A DNA stretch of 64,000 bases from the NCBI GenBank assembly GCA_965248715.1, contig CBDFKB010000008.1:248001-312000 (forward strand), in the 5' to 3' direction. Under the pieces are notes generated by a model. That model saw nothing but the letters and a program-made list of their open reading frames with translations, was not told where the DNA came from and did not search any database. Position numbers and translations under genes: made by a program. Below, in pieces: positions 19,521-29,628 of the stretch; within the stretch, counting starts at the first letter, position 1; each line of letters starts with the position of its first letter. Source of the stretch: CBDFKB01 sp965248715 (GTDB lineage Bacteria > Pseudomonadota > Alphaproteobacteria > Rhizobiales > Rhizobiaceae).

Positions 19521-20522
19521 ATGTCCGAGAAGTTCAAGGCAATCCTGGTTTCGCGGGATGAGGAAAAGAAACAGTCGGTCGATATGGTCGAGCTTGCGAC
19601 CGGCGATTTGATGGATGGTGACACGCTGGTGCGGGTCGAAGCCACCACAGTCAATTACAAGGATGGCCTGGCAATCACCGGCAGGAGCCCGGTAATCCGG
19701 CACTGGCCAATGGTGCCCGGCATCGATCTGGCCGGCACGGTGGTCGAATGCAATTCTGATCTTTTTGGAGAGGGCGACAAGGTGCTGCTCAACGGTTGGG
19801 GGGTCGGCGAAGTGCACTGGGGTGCCTATGCCGGCTATGCACGGCTAAACAGCGCCTGGTTGCAGCCGTTGCCCGAAGGTCTGTCACCGCTGCAAGCAAT
19901 GGGCATCGGTACCGCCGGCTATACCGCGATGTTATGTGTGATGGCGCTGGAACGCCATGGCGTGCGGGCGAGCGACGGGCCGGTGGTCGTGACCGGTGCC
20001 GCCGGCGGTGTCGGGTCGGTGGCGGTGGCATTATTGTCTGGATTTGGCTTCGATGTGGTCGCTTCGACCGGGCGCCAGGATGAGGTCGATTTCCTGCGCA
20101 GACTTGGCGCCAGCGAAATCATTGAACGGGCCGAATTATCGGAACCTGGAAGGCCGCTCGGCAAGGAAAGATGGGCCGCCGGGATCGACGCGGTGGGTAG
20201 CCATACCCTTGCCAACGTACTGGCCCAGACCAAATATGGCGGCGCGGTCGCCGCTTGCGGCCTGGCGCAGGGCTTCGACCTACCGTCAACGGTTATGCCG
20301 TTTATTCTGCGCGGAATTTCGCTTCTTGGGGTCGATTCGGTGATGGCGCCGATGGAGCGCCGGCGCGATGCTTGGAACCGGCTCGCCAGCGATTTGGAAT
20401 TCGCCAAGCTCGATGCGATCACCACAATTATCGGCTTCGACGACATCATACAGACCGCTAACGATATCATTAATGGCAAAGTGCGCGGCCGGGTTGCCGT
20501 GGACTTGGCTGGGATGGGCTAG
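19521..20522 (+). CDS. acuI: Acrylyl-CoA reductase (AcuI family MDR)
   Basis: This 333-residue medium-chain dehydrogenase/reductase without structural zinc has ATTVNYKDGLAITG near the N-terminus, VPGIDLAGTV, and the NADPH-binding VVVTGAAGGVGSVAVALL. This is the YhdH/AcuI pattern; such enzymes reduce acryloyl-CoA to propionyl-CoA in DMSP and 3-hydroxypropionate use and detoxification. Its TAG stop (20520-20522) is formed by the CTAG border of repeat R3. Confidence 0.92.
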   Translation: MSEKFKAILVSRDEEKKQSVDMVELATGDLMDGDTLVRVEATTVNYKDGLAITGRSPVIRHWPMVPGIDLAGTVVECNSDLFGEGDKVLLNGWGVGEVHWGAYAGYARLNSAWLQPLPEGLSPLQAMGIGTAGYTAMLCVMALERHGVRASDGPVVVTGAAGGVGSVAVALLSGFGFDVVASTGRQDEVDFLRRLGASEIIERAELSEPGRPLGKERWAAGIDAVGSHTLANVLAQTKYGGAVAACGLAQGFDLPSTVMPFILRGISLLGVDSVMAPMERRRDAWNRLASDLEFAKLDAITTIIGFDDIIQTANDIINGKVRGRVAVDLAGMG

Positions 20523-20684
20523 AGCGTATTCCCGAAAAGTGGGCACCGGTTTTCGGATAAGAATACGCGCCAAAACAAACAGATAGCGCGACGAAGCTAT
20601 CCCAACGCTGCGTCGCGCTATAGCTTTGTTTATGCGTGTCATTCTTCCCAAAACCGGTGCCCACTTTTCGGGAATACGCTCTAG
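20519..20684. repeat. Compound RIME-like element R3 (large perfect-armed palindrome)
   Basis: The element is bounded by CTAG at 20519 and 20681. Two left halves face each other: the outer 35 bases of each end are exact reverse complements (arms CTAGAGCGTATTCCCG ...). The inner part joins a GTATTC-subtype half to a GTGTCA-subtype half. It lies between the convergent genes acuI and the SDR, with its left border inside the acuI stop codon, where it could end transcription from both sides. Confidence 0.88.
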
Positions 20685-20692
20685 CAGCCCGC

Positions 20693-21433
20693 TCAAACGT
20701 GCTGACCGCCATTAACGTGCAATTCGGCGCCAGTAACGTAGGAAGAGCCGCTTTCGCACAGGAAGTAAATTGCCTCAGCAACCTCGTCGGTCGTACCAAG
20801 CCGGTTTAGCGGAATGTTTTCAACCAACGCGTTGGTACCGGGCGACAATATCGAGGTTTCGATTTCGCCGGGAGCGATTGCGTTGACGCGGATGCCATGC
20901 GGGCCAAAATCGGCCGCCATCTCCCGGGTCAAAGACGCCAACGCCGCCTTCGAGGTTGCATAGGCGGTACCCGCGAAGGGATGGACCCGGCCGCCGGCGA
21001 TTGAGGTCACATTGACTACTGCGCCACCGCCCGCCTTTAACTCAGCCAGCAGACCGCGCGCCAACATGATCGGTGCAAAAAAATTCACCTGAAACACGGT
21101 ACGCCACAAATGCATTGGGGTTTCGATCGCATCGAGACGAGCACCATCCTCGTTTTTTGGACTGATCCCGGCATTGTTGACTAGCGCATGTAATTTGGAA
21201 CCGTTTGCCTTTAGCCGGGCACGGATCTCGGCAACTGCATTGCCGAGGTTTTCGGGATCGGACAGATCGACCTGGATATGGTCATCTGGACCCGCCGGCC
21301 AGGGGCAAGCGTCGTCGAACAAATGGCGCGAACAGGTAATCACCCGCCACCCGGCGGCCGAAAAACGTTTCACAGTAGCATGGCCGATGCCACGGCTGGC
21401 GCCGGTCAGGACCAGTGCTTTTTGTCCGGTCAT
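20693..21433 (-). CDS. Short-chain dehydrogenase/reductase
   Basis: This is a 246-residue classical SDR. The NAD(P) motif is TGASRGIG, followed by VNNAGISP, the catalytic Ser in VTSIAGG and YATSKAAL (Tyr and Lys of the catalytic triad), then PGEIETSIL. The substrate is unknown. ATG 21433 gives MTGQKALVL; a TTG three codons upstream is also possible. It is divergent from regB and convergent with acuI. Confidence 0.93.
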   Translation of the reverse strand: MTGQKALVLTGASRGIGHATVKRFSAAGWRVITCSRHLFDDACPWPAGPDDHIQVDLSDPENLGNAVAEIRARLKANGSKLHALVNNAGISPKNEDGARLDAIETPMHLWRTVFQVNFFAPIMLARGLLAELKAGGGAVVNVTSIAGGRVHPFAGTAYATSKAALASLTREMAADFGPHGIRVNAIAPGEIETSILSPGTNALVENIPLNRLGTTDEVAEAIYFLCESGSSYVTGAELHVNGGQHV

Positions 21434-21598
21434 CTTGCCCAAATTCCCGTTGCCTTGTGCCCGGCCAGCAAAAAAAATTCATTACCGCGGGCAAGTTTGG
21501 AAGTCTCGCACGCTACACCGGCGCTTACAAGCAAAGCCGATTTGGCTTGACTTTATTGCCAAGTTGCGGTGCCACCGTACGAAAATCCAGGAACCGAT

Positions 21599-23050
21599 AT
21601 GCGCCGCCTAATACCAAATATACAGCATGAAAAACTCACTAGCGCTTGTCACGAATCGTTGGATTCGCTTCGTCGCGCTATCTTTTTGTTTATGCGTGTC
21701 ATTTTTCCCAAAACCGGCACCCACTTTTGGGTGACACGCTCTAGGGTGCGCCTCGATACCCTGGTTCGCATTCGTTGGTTGGCGATTGCCGGGCAAATGA
21801 TGGCGGTTGTGTTCGTTGGGTTCGGTTTAGGGTTCGGGTTTGACATCGCCGGTTGTGCGGCGCTGATCGTGCTATCGGTCCTGCTTAATCTCTATTTACG
21901 GTGGAAATTTCGATCCAACGCAAGACTGGGCGAAAACGGTGCAACCGTGATGCTTGGCTATGATGTTCTACAATTGGCCTTGCTGTTGTTTTTGACCGGC
22001 GGACTGCAAAATCCGTTTTCGATCCTGCTGGTGGTTCCGGTCATCATTTCCGCCACCATTCAAACGGTTTCACGAACCCTGGCGCTCGGCTTTTTGTGTG
22101 TCGCGGCCGCCACCGTCCTAGTATTCGAACACCGCCCGCTGCCGTGGTATCCAGGCGAAACTTTGCAATTACCCCTATTGTTCATCACCGGCATGTGGGT
22201 TGCGATTGTCTCCAGCCTGGCCTTTACCGCAATCTATTCGTTTCGGGTTGCCGATGAGGGCCGCAAACTGGCCGAGGCGTTGACTGCCACCGAACTGGTA
22301 TTACAGCGTGAGCAACACATCTCGGCCCTCGACGGCCTGGCAGCAGCAGCAGCCCACGAATTGGGTACGCCACTAGCCACCATATCGTTGGTTTCCAAGG
22401 AAATGCTGCGTGACATTGGTGAACATCACAAACTTGGCGACGATTTGAAATTGCTCAACAGCCAGGCGCAACGGTGTCGCGAAATCTTGTCCAAGCTGAC
22501 GTCGCTTTCCAAAGAAGACGAGCAGCATATGGTACGGTTGCCATTGTCATCGATGATGGAACAGGTGGCCGGTCCGCATCGCGAGATCGGTGTAGCGCTT
22601 CAAGTTGAGCTAAACGGCGCCGCCGGCGAACCGGTGATGCACAGAAACCCGGCGATCTTGTATGGCCTCGGCAATCTAGTCGAAAACGCTGTTGATTTTG
22701 CTAATGATGCGGTGAAGTTTTCGGCCGGTTGGAGCGATGACCAGATTATCATTACCATATGCGACGACGGCCCAGGATTAACCCCAGATGTGTTGGAGCG
22801 GATCGGCGAACCGTTCATGACCACCCGAAACCCGTCTGTGATAAAAGGTGATGGCGACGATATTGTAGGTCGCGAAGGCCTTGGGCTTGGGGTCTTCATA
22901 GCCAAGACCTTGTTGGAGCGCAGCGGTGCTTCGCTGTTTTTTGCCAATCGCACCGATGGCAAGGCCGGTGCCACGGTATCGGTGGTTTGGCCGCGCAGTG
23001 CAGTCGATATTTCGCCGACATCCGCACAAATACCTGAACCGACATTGTAA
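21599..23050 (+). CDS. regB: Redox sensor histidine kinase RegB/ActS, N-terminus carries an in-frame repeat
   Basis: This is a membrane sensor kinase of the RegB/PrrB/ActS family (483 residues from ATG 21599, which has AGGA 6 bases upstream). About six membrane helices hold the quinone-site motif GGLQNPF (~134-140). The phosphoacceptor is in AAAAHELGTPLATI (His ~253) and a Cys lies 40 residues later in QRCREIL, the same spacing as the redox-active Cys265 of Rhodobacter RegB. The N and G boxes of the ATPase follow. The conserved family sequence begins only at RVRLDTLVRIRW; in front of it the frame runs without stop through repeat R4, which would add 34 residues. Alternative starts are ATG 21692 inside the repeat and GTG 21746 after it. 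regA follows. Confidence 0.92.
   Translation: MRRLIPNIQHEKLTSACHESLDSLRRAIFLFMRVIFPKTGTHFWVTRSRVRLDTLVRIRWLAIAGQMMAVVFVGFGLGFGFDIAGCAALIVLSVLLNLYLRWKFRSNARLGENGATVMLGYDVLQLALLLFLTGGLQNPFSILLVVPVIISATIQTVSRTLALGFLCVAAATVLVFEHRPLPWYPGETLQLPLLFITGMWVAIVSSLAFTAIYSFRVADEGRKLAEALTATELVLQREQHISALDGLAAAAAHELGTPLATISLVSKEMLRDIGEHHKLGDDLKLLNSQAQRCREILSKLTSLSKEDEQHMVRLPLSSMMEQVAGPHREIGVALQVELNGAAGEPVMHRNPAILYGLGNLVENAVDFANDAVKFSAGWSDDQIIITICDDGPGLTPDVLERIGEPFMTTRNPSVIKGDGDDIVGREGLGLGVFIAKTLLERSGASLFFANRTDGKAGATVSVVWPRSAVDISPTSAQIPEPTL
21639..21744 (-). repeat. RIME-like palindromic element R4, inside regB
   Basis: The 106-bp element is bounded by CTAG on both sides (21639-21642, 21741-21744), reverse orientation. 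Taking out one CTAG plus the interior removes 102 bases, exactly 34 codons, and restores KLT-RVRLDT across the junction. Confidence 0.9.
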
Positions 23051-23134
23051 TATATTGTGAACCAGGCCCGGCACGTTGTAGTATCGGCAACTTGTCCGGC
23101 TAACCGGCGTTTGCGGTAATGGGGTCAAACTTGA

Positions 23135-23686
23135 ATGAACAGCGACACGCCTGAACTTGGCGACGACGCCAGCCTGTTAATTGTCGATGACGACCGGCCG
23201 TTTTTGAACCGGCTCGGACGGGCGATGGAACAGCGCGGTTTCGTGGTCGAGCTGGCCGAATCGGTTATCGAAGGCATTGCTCGCGCCAAGGCATCGCCAC
23301 CCGCCTATGCGGTAGTAGACATGCGCCTTGGTGACGGCAATGGGCTCGATGTGATTGAGGTGATTCGCTCACGCAGACCCGACAGCAAGGCAATCATCTT
23401 GACCGGCTATGGCAATATCGCCACTGCGGTTACAGCGGTTAAGCTCGGCGCGATTGATTATCTGGCCAAACCAGCCGACGCCGACGATGTGCTGGCGGCC
23501 TTGATCCGCAAGCCGGACGAAAAAGCGCCGCCGCCGGACAATCCGATGTCGGCAGACCGGGTGCGCTGGGAACATATTCAGCGGGTTTATGAATTGTGCG
23601 ACCGCAATGTTTCGGAGACCGCGCGCCGGCTCAACATGCACCGCCGTACCCTTCAGCGGATCCTGGCCAAGCGCGCACCACGCTGA
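23135..23686 (+). CDS. regA: Redox response regulator RegA/ActR
   Basis: This 183-residue protein has an N-terminal receiver domain (LLIVDDDRPF acid pocket, phosphoacceptor Asp in AVVDMRLGDG, Lys in YLAKPAD), a Pro-rich hinge, and a Fis-type helix-turn-helix at the C-terminus (NVSETARRLNMHRRTLQRIL), the part that is nearly invariant across RegA/PrrA/ActR proteins. Partner of regB just upstream; the pair usually controls respiration, carbon and nitrogen fixation genes in response to redox state. Confidence 0.97.
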   Translation: MNSDTPELGDDASLLIVDDDRPFLNRLGRAMEQRGFVVELAESVIEGIARAKASPPAYAVVDMRLGDGNGLDVIEVIRSRRPDSKAIILTGYGNIATAVTAVKLGAIDYLAKPADADDVLAALIRKPDEKAPPPDNPMSADRVRWEHIQRVYELCDRNVSETARRLNMHRRTLQRILAKRAPR

Positions 23687-23715
23687 AACCGCGCACCGAT
23701 CCGCAGCAATTTACA

Positions 23716-23820
23716 CTAATGCGTGTCACCCAAAAGTGGGTACCGGTTTTGGGAAAATGACACCCAAAAACAAAGAAGAAGCGCGACGAAGCTATTCCAA
23801 CGCTTGGTGACAAGCGCTAG
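23716..23820 (+). repeat. RIME-like palindromic element R5
   Basis: This is a GTGTCA-subtype element in the same orientation as R1. The left border is CTAA instead of CTAG; the right border CTAG is at 23817-23820. The second arm of the first hairpin is partly lost (TGACACCC). It lies between regA and mmcB, which are convergent. Confidence 0.85.
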
Positions 23821-23862
23821 TATGGCTCATGACGAACCAAGCTTGGCTTCACGCGCAGCCCA

Positions 23863-24381
23863 TCATTTTTCGTCCCGCCCGCCCGCAAGCCCGGCGACGT
23901 CCAAGCTAGCAAGTGCCGCATGGCGCAACACACGCTCCAAGCGGTCCGCCGAGGTGCGGGCAAATCTGAGCGTCAGCATCTTGCGGGTCGCCGCACTAAG
24001 TTTCAATTCGACCGCTGGGCGCAATATCTCACCGCCATGGCCATCGGCCATGATCAGCCCCTCGCCGGCTGGGAAAGTCTCCACCGGCACACCGATATGG
24101 CTGGCGAAAAAGAAAAAATCGCAATGGCGGCGATAGTCCCGCCATTTGCCATCGGCGCGAAAATCCTCAATCGATGATTTGATCTCGATGATGGTGACCA
24201 GGCCCTTGCGGTCGATGCCGACCAGGTCGGCGCGCCTACCGTCGGGCAGATTAAACTCCGACAACACCGCGCTAGCATGCTGGCGCAGCAAACGGGTGAC
24301 CCCATGCTGCACGTCAAGTGCGGCCGGCGACTGCCGGCCGTCGACCAGGGGATTACCAAGGTGATCACGAATTATTGGCAT
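23863..24381 (-). CDS. mmcB: MmcB family DNA repair protein
   Basis: This 172-residue protein fits the MmcB family, which in Caulobacter belongs to the imuABC (mutagenesis) DNA-damage response. It has a PD-(D/E)xK-nuclease-like core: an acidic residue in RRADLVGIDRKG and EIKSS about 16 residues later, then KWRDYRRHCDFFFFA. The ATG at 24381 gives MPIIRDHLG. I see no LexA box by eye in the ~150 bases upstream, but did not scan formally. Confidence 0.85.
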   Translation of the reverse strand: MPIIRDHLGNPLVDGRQSPAALDVQHGVTRLLRQHASAVLSEFNLPDGRRADLVGIDRKGLVTIIEIKSSIEDFRADGKWRDYRRHCDFFFFASHIGVPVETFPAGEGLIMADGHGGEILRPAVELKLSAATRKMLTLRFARTSADRLERVLRHAALASLDVAGLAGGRDEK

Positions 24382-24537
24382 CAAATTTGCGCGCTGAATA
24401 TCTTTTTTTTGGCTTCGCCGTTTGTGTTAATTGAGCAACAATGGTAACGAAATGTTGCAATCGCAATATTTGCGCTTGGCAATGGTTCTAGCCATAGTTA
24501 CCCCTCAAGCAATACCATATAGAATCGTTTTCCGGGC

Positions 24538-25182
24538 ATGGTCAAAATCGGCAAATTTCTCTCACCGCTGGTAGCACTCGCCGCACTTTTTGTTGCGGCG
24601 TGCACTTCTACGTCGACCTACCACGGTGACCCAGAAAAACAATTCCTATCTTCGTATGACGCGGTAACCGACGGCGAATTCGATTTGCCGGAAGTTCCGC
24701 TCGGCAAACTCAATTCCAAATATTATCGCCAGATCGTCGAATACGAAACCAAAATCAGGCCGGGAACCATTGTTGTCAATACCAAAGACCGGTTCCTTTA
24801 TCTGGTGATGCGCGGCAACAAGGCGATGCGCTACGGCATCAGCGTTGGCCGGCGTGGCTTTTCCTGGTCCGGGGTAGCTTCGGTTGGCTGGAAGCGGGAA
24901 TGGCCGGTTTGGACGCCCCCCAAGGAAATGATCCGCCGCAAACCGTCGCTGCGTAAATATGCTGATGGCATGGATCCGGGGCTCAAAAATCCGCTGGGAT
25001 CGAGAGCGCTTTATCTGATCCAGGGTGGCGAGGATACCATGTACCGCCTGCACGGCACACCACAATGGTGGACGATCGGCAAAGCCGCGTCATCAGGCTG
25101 CATTAGACTGATCAATCAGGATATTATTGACCTGTATGAGCGCGTGAAGCCGGGCGCGAAGGTGATCGTCGAACAGACCTGA
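24538..25182 (+). CDS. L,D-transpeptidase (YkuD domain), lipoprotein-like
   Basis: This 214-residue exported protein has a lipobox-like end of the signal sequence (LAALFVAAC, Cys ~22), so it is probably a lipoprotein. The catalytic YkuD motif is HGTPQWWTIGKAASSGCIRL, with His and Cys as expected. It would form 3-3 crosslinks in peptidoglycan or attach protein to it. The start ATG 24538 follows an AT-rich stretch; no strong Shine-Dalgarno is seen. Confidence 0.93.
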   Translation: MVKIGKFLSPLVALAALFVAACTSTSTYHGDPEKQFLSSYDAVTDGEFDLPEVPLGKLNSKYYRQIVEYETKIRPGTIVVNTKDRFLYLVMRGNKAMRYGISVGRRGFSWSGVASVGWKREWPVWTPPKEMIRRKPSLRKYADGMDPGLKNPLGSRALYLIQGGEDTMYRLHGTPQWWTIGKAASSGCIRLINQDIIDLYERVKPGAKVIVEQT

Positions 25183-25296
25183 AGCCCGCTGGCCTATGCC
25201 ATCATTGCAATCAATTTGCCATGTTGCATCGGGTCGCCACCACCATTGGTCGCGGCCGATTTCCCAGCACCGAAATCGACACTCCCGCGATCAGTT

Positions 25297-25332
25297 GAGT
25301 ATCTCCAAAAACCCTCGATTTTGTTGGGCTGG
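25297..25332 (+). repeat. 36-bp repeat, copy 1 (intact element)
   Basis: It matches 42449-42484 with two differences in 36 bases (core AAACCCTCGATTTTGTTGGG). Here the element continues to a partly complementary end (TTTCGAGTAC at ~25348-25357), suggesting a ~60-bp hairpin element; at copy 2 this end is replaced by a RIME-like element. Confidence 0.7.
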
Positions 25333-25437
25333 GTGTGATTTTGAAGTTTCGAGTACCGGATAATATGTTGAAATATTTGCGGAACGCAAAAGCGAAAAAT
25401 TGCTCCCAGGACCCAAAAGAAGGGTTTCTAGAGGTGC

Positions 25438-27609
25438 TCAGTTTTGCTGCGCTGATTTGACCGCCAGGCGACCGCGATAGAGCAACGGTTCGGTATAACC
25501 GGAAGGTTGGGTGGTGCCCTCGAACACCAAAGAGCAGGCGGTTTTAAACGCCTCGCTGGCATCAAAATTTGGTGCCATGGCGCGATAGGCCGGGTCGTCG
25601 GCATTTTGCCCGTCCACTACCGCTGCCATGCGCTGCATGGTTTCCGTCACCTGTTCGCGGGTACACACCCCATGCTTGAGCCAATTGGCGATGTGTTGGG
25701 ATGAAATGCGCAAGGTGGCCCTATCTTCCATCAAGCCGATATCATTGATGTCGGGAACTTTCGAGCAGCCAACCCCTTGGTCGATCCAGCGCACCACATA
25801 GCCAAGAATGCCCTGGGCGTTATTGTCGAGCTCCATCTGGATGTCGGTTTTACTCCAGTTCGGCCGGATCGCGATCGGCACCGACAACAAATCGTCCAGG
25901 GATGCGGGCTTGCGGCTTTTCAATTCGCGCTGGCACGAAAATACGTCGACTTGATGATAGTGGGTCGCATGCAGGGTGGCCGCAGTCGGCGAGGGTACCC
26001 AGGCGCAATTGGCACCTGCCGATGGGTGACCAACTTTCTGTTCCAGCATGTCGGCCATGCGATCCGGCATCGCCCACATGCCTTTGCCGATCTGCGCCTT
26101 GCCGGACAAGCCACAGGCAAGCCCGACGTCCACATTCCAGTTCTCATAGGCGGCAATCCAGGCCGCAGCCTTCATGTCGCCCTTGCGGATCATCGGACCG
26201 GCTTCCATCGAGGTATGGATTTCGTCGCCGGTGCGGTCGAGGAAACCGGTATTGATAAATACGACCCGCGATTTGGCAGCGCGAATGCATTCCTTCAAAT
26301 TGAGCGTAGTGCGCCGTTCCTCGTCCATGATGCCCATTTTCAGGCTATTTGGTGCCATGCCAAGTGCTGTTTCGACCCGGCCAAACAATTCAACCGCGAA
26401 CGCCACTTCTTCGGGCCCATGCATTTTCGGTTTGACGATATAAACCGAACCGGCTCGTGAATTACGCCTGGCGCCATTGACACCGATATCGTGCAGCGCA
26501 ATGGCGCCGCTGATCATCGCATCCAAAATTCCCTCAGGCACCTGGTCGCCATTTTTGTCGAGGATCGCCTCATTGGTCATCAGGTGACCGTTGTTACGAA
26601 TCAGCATCATCGAGCGGCCGGGCAAAGTCAGTGTACCGCCATCTGGCGAATGATAGTTGCGATCGTCGTTCAGCCGGCGGGTAAAGGTTTGGCCGCCCTT
26701 TACCACCTGTTCGGATAAATCGCCCTTCATCAGGCCAAGCCAGTTGCGAAAGGCGTGAACCTTGTCTTCGCCGTCGACCACAGCGACCGAATCTTCCAAA
26801 TCCATAATCGTCGAGACTGCAGCCTCAACCATGATATCGGCGATGCCGGCTGGGTCATTGGAACCCACTGGGTGCGAACGGTTGACCACCAGTTCGATAT
26901 GAAGGCCGTTATTGCGTAGCAAAATCGACAAAGGGCTGGCTTGATCGCCATTATAGCCAGCAAAGGCCTGGGGTCTGGCGAGCCCGGTCTCACCGCTAGC
27001 AGTTGTCGCAATCAGCGCGCCATCACGAATTTGATAGGCATTGGCATCGGCGTGGCTTGCACCGTCGAGCGGAAATGATTGGTCGAGAAACTTTTTGGCC
27101 CAGGCGATGACCCGCCCGCCGCGCACCGGATTATATCCGCCAACCGCTGCGGCGGCTTTATCGGCAGCAATCGCGTCGGTGCCATAGAGCGCATCATAAA
27201 GCGAACCCCAACGGGCGTTGGCGGCGTTCAGTGCGTAGCGGGCGATGGTGATCGGCACTACCAATTGCGGGCCGGCGATGGTCGCAAGCTCCGGATCGAC
27301 ATTGTCGCTGTCGATGGCAAAATCCTCGCCCGCTTCGACTAGATAGCCAATTTCGCGCAAAAAAGACTGATAAGCAGCAAGATCGATGCCCTCGCCGTGT
27401 TGGTGGTGCCAATCGTCGATCTTCGACTGCAATCGGTCGCGGTGCTCGATCAGCCGCTTATTGTCCGGCGCCAAATCATCAATAATTTTCGAAAAGGCGG
27501 ACCAGAAATCGGCAGCGTCGATCCCGGTACCGGGTAATGCTTCGTCACAGACAAACCCATATAATTCGCTGGCGACGGAAAGGCCATCCACATCAATTCT
27601 TTCACTCAT
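25438..27609 (-). CDS. glcB: Malate synthase G
   Basis: This 723-residue enzyme condenses glyoxylate with acetyl-CoA to malate; the length is that of the single-chain G form. Landmarks are [17 protein letters not shown], the catalytic-site region [33 protein letters not shown] and [16 protein letters not shown], and the C-terminal YRGRLAVK. No isocitrate lyase or glycolate oxidase gene is close by. The upstream 390 bases are filled with repeats. Confidence 0.98.
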   Translation of the reverse strand: MSERIDVDGLSVASELYGFVCDEALPGTGIDAADFWSAFSKIIDDLAPDNKRLIEHRDRLQSKIDDWHHQHGEGIDLAAYQSFLREIGYLVEAGEDFAIDSDNVDPELATIAGPQLVVPITIARYALNAANARWGSLYDALYGTDAIAADKAAAAVGGYNPVRGGRVIAWAKKFLDQSFPLDGASHADANAYQIRDGALIATTASGETGLARPQAFAGYNGDQASPLSILLRNNGLHIELVVNRSHPVGSNDPAGIADIMVEAAVSTIMDLEDSVAVVDGEDKVHAFRNWLGLMKGDLSEQVVKGGQTFTRRLNDDRNYHSPDGGTLTLPGRSMMLIRNNGHLMTNEAILDKNGDQVPEGILDAMISGAIALHDIGVNGARRNSRAGSVYIVKPKMHGPEEVAFAVELFGRVETALGMAPNSLKMGIMDEERRTTLNLKECIRAAKSRVVFINTGFLDRTGDEIHTSMEAGPMIRKGDMKAAAWIAAYENWNVDVGLACGLSGKAQIGKGMWAMPDRMADMLEQKVGHPSAGANCAWVPSPTAATLHATHYHQVDVFSCQRELKSRKPASLDDLLSVPIAIRPNWSKTDIQMELDNNAQGILGYVVRWIDQGVGCSKVPDINDIGLMEDRATLRISSQHIANWLKHGVCTREQVTETMQRMAAVVDGQNADDPAYRAMAPNFDASEAFKTACSLVFEGTTQPSGYTEPLLYRGRLAVKSAQQN

Positions 27610-27640
27610 ATTATCGATAATCCCCAGGCTATTCTTGGCT

Positions 27641-27809
27641 CTAGTGGTTCAGTTCCAACATTTGCATCCCGTTGCAACACTGTGGTTTGCAAATCTTGGA
27701 ATCAAAAGAACCACTAGCAAGATATTGAATCTAGTGGAATTTCTAAATTTGACATTTGACAAACGGCGATGCTGCAAATGGGCACCAAATGTCAAATTCA
27801 TTCCACTAG
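27641..27809 (+). repeat. Composite CTAGTGG repeat, copy A
   Basis: This 169-bp unit is made of two palindromic halves, each running from CTAGTGG to CCACTAG: 27641-27717 (arms CTAGTGGTTC/GAACCACTAG) and 27731-27809 (arms CTAGTGGAAT/ATTCCACTAG). The same unit occurs in the opposite direction at 35285-35453. Confidence 0.88.
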
Positions 27810-27912
27810 CGCTTGTCACGGAGCGTTAGATTCGCTTCGTCACGCTATCTTTTTGTTTTGTCGCGTATTCTTGTCCGAAAACCGCTACACACTTTTCGGG
27901 AATGCGCGCTAG
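27806..27912 (-). repeat. RIME-like palindromic element R6
   Basis: This is a GTATTC-subtype element in reverse orientation, bounded by CTAG at 27806 (shared with the CTAGTGG repeat) and 27909. Confidence 0.87.
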
Positions 27913-27999
27913 CGCATTCCAGCTCATTTATAGAGCTTGATAGCGGACAATCGTGGCCGGGTCCATGGCGGCAAACTTCGACGTTGACAGTGGCGAAAA

Positions 28000-29628
28000 T
28001 CAGCTCTTTTCGGCCAATTGCCCGGCCAGTGCCGCCTCGATCAGATCACGGGTCCTGACAATGCCGTAAAGGGCGACGAACGATCCAAAGCGCGGCCCTT
28101 GGTCTTGGCCGAGCAGCACCTGATAAAGGGCCTGAAACCATTCGCGCAGATTTTCGTAGCCGTGTTCTTTGCCGGTCGAAAACACGTGGCTTTGAATGGT
28201 CTCGGCATCGGCATCCGGCGGCAAATTCGCCAATTTGCCATCGAGTGTTACAAGCGCATCGCGCTCGGCGGCACTCGGCACCCGAAATTTCTTCGCCGGT
28301 TTGACGAAATCGGCGAAATAGCGGAGTGCGTAGCCGACCAACTCATTGAGTTGCGGGTTGTTTTTCGGTGACAGGCCGGCCTGATAATTGGCCAGAAAGC
28401 CCCACAGCACCTCACTGTCAGCAGCGTTGGAGGCGCTGACCAGGTTCAGCAGCATGGAAAACGAAATCGGCATTTCCACTGGACCCGGGTCGCCACTATG
28501 GATGTGCCAGACCGGGTTTTGCAGCCGCCGAACATCGTCTTGGTCGCCATAAGCTGCCAAGTGCTGGAAATATTCATCGACCTGGCGCGGGATGATATCA
28601 AAATAAAGCCGCTTGGCGGTCCGGGGCTTTTGGTACATGAACAGCGACAGGCTTTCCGGCGAGGCATAGGTCAGCCAATCGTCGATGGTTAGCCCATTGC
28701 CCCTCGATTTGGAAATCTTTTGCCCGTCCTGGTCGAGAAACAGTTCATAGTTGAAGCCTTCGGGGGCGGGCCGGCCGAGCGCCCGGCATACCTTGCCCGA
28801 CAGTTTGACCGAATCGATCAAATCCTTGCCTGCCATTTCATAGTCGACGCCTAGTGCGGCCCAGCGCAAAGCCCAATCGGCCTTCCACTGGCATTTGACC
28901 TTGCCACCGGTGACCTCGGTCTCGACCTTCTCGCCAGTTTCTGGGTCGGTGTAAACAACCGTGCCACGCTTGGCATCGTGCGCGTCCATTGCCACCTGTA
29001 AAACGATCCCAGTGCGTGGACATATCGGCAGAAACGGTGAATAGGTCGCGCGGCGCTCGGGGCCAAGTGTCGGCACGATAATGTCCATCACCTGGTCGTA
29101 GACCTCAAGCATGCGCAGCAGCATTTCGTCAAAACGCCCGGCCTGGTAATAGTCAGTGGAACTGGCAAATTCATAGTCAAACCCGAACCGGTCGAGGAAC
29201 GACCTTAACCGGGCATTGTTGTGATGGGCGAAACTTTCATACTCGTTAGAAAACGGATCAGGCACTTTTGACAGCGGTTTACCAATATGTGTGGCCATCA
29301 TTGCCTGGTTGGGCACATTGGCAGGTACTTTGCGAAGCCCGTCCATATCGTCCGAGAAACAAAGTATGCGAGCGGGAACTTGGCCTTCGGTCAACACTTC
29401 GTACGCATGGCGCACCATTAAGGTGCGGGCAACCTCGCCGAAGGTGCCGATATGCGGCAGTCCGGACGGGCCGTAGCCGGTTTCCAGCAACACTTGGTCC
29501 GGGAACCCTTGTTTTTCGTAACGCTTGATGATCCGCCGCGCCTCTTCAAACGGCCATGCCTTGTTGGTCCGGGCCGCTGCCAGCAAGCGGTCGTCAAATA
29601 GGCCTTGGGGTCTTGTCGGATCGGGCAT
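28000..29628 (-). CDS. lysK: Lysyl-tRNA synthetase, class I
   Basis: This 542-residue enzyme is of the class I type found in archaea and many alphaproteobacteria, not the class II LysS of E. coli. The HIGH-equivalent is [13 protein letters not shown] (~residues 49-61) and the KMSKS-equivalent is KISKSRGNG. The ATG at 29628 gives [12 protein letters not shown]; a TTG two codons upstream is also open. It is divergent from the TerB-like gene, with ~190 bases between. Confidence 0.97.
   Translation of the reverse strand: MPDPTRPQGLFDDRLLAAARTNKAWPFEEARRIIKRYEKQGFPDQVLLETGYGPSGLPHIGTFGEVARTLMVRHAYEVLTEGQVPARILCFSDDMDGLRKVPANVPNQAMMATHIGKPLSKVPDPFSNEYESFAHHNNARLRSFLDRFGFDYEFASSTDYYQAGRFDEMLLRMLEVYDQVMDIIVPTLGPERRATYSPFLPICPRTGIVLQVAMDAHDAKRGTVVYTDPETGEKVETEVTGGKVKCQWKADWALRWAALGVDYEMAGKDLIDSVKLSGKVCRALGRPAPEGFNYELFLDQDGQKISKSRGNGLTIDDWLTYASPESLSLFMYQKPRTAKRLYFDIIPRQVDEYFQHLAAYGDQDDVRRLQNPVWHIHSGDPGPVEMPISFSMLLNLVSASNAADSEVLWGFLANYQAGLSPKNNPQLNELVGYALRYFADFVKPAKKFRVPSAAERDALVTLDGKLANLPPDADAETIQSHVFSTGKEHGYENLREWFQALYQVLLGQDQGPRFGSFVALYGIVRTRDLIEAALAGQLAEKS

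Larger units (their letters stand above)
27610..27999. other. Repeat-filled gap between glcB and lysK
   Basis: No gene is seen. Bases 27641-27809 hold the composite CTAGTGG repeat (copy A), 27806-27912 hold RIME-like R6, and the two share one CTAG. Only ~30 bases lie between the glcB start and copy A, so the glcB promoter must overlap the repeats or lie within them. Confidence 0.8.

Noticed and set aside
23863..24537. LexA-type SOS box upstream of mmcB
   Set aside because: I looked for GTTC...GTTC or GAAC...GTTC patterns before the start and saw none convincing.
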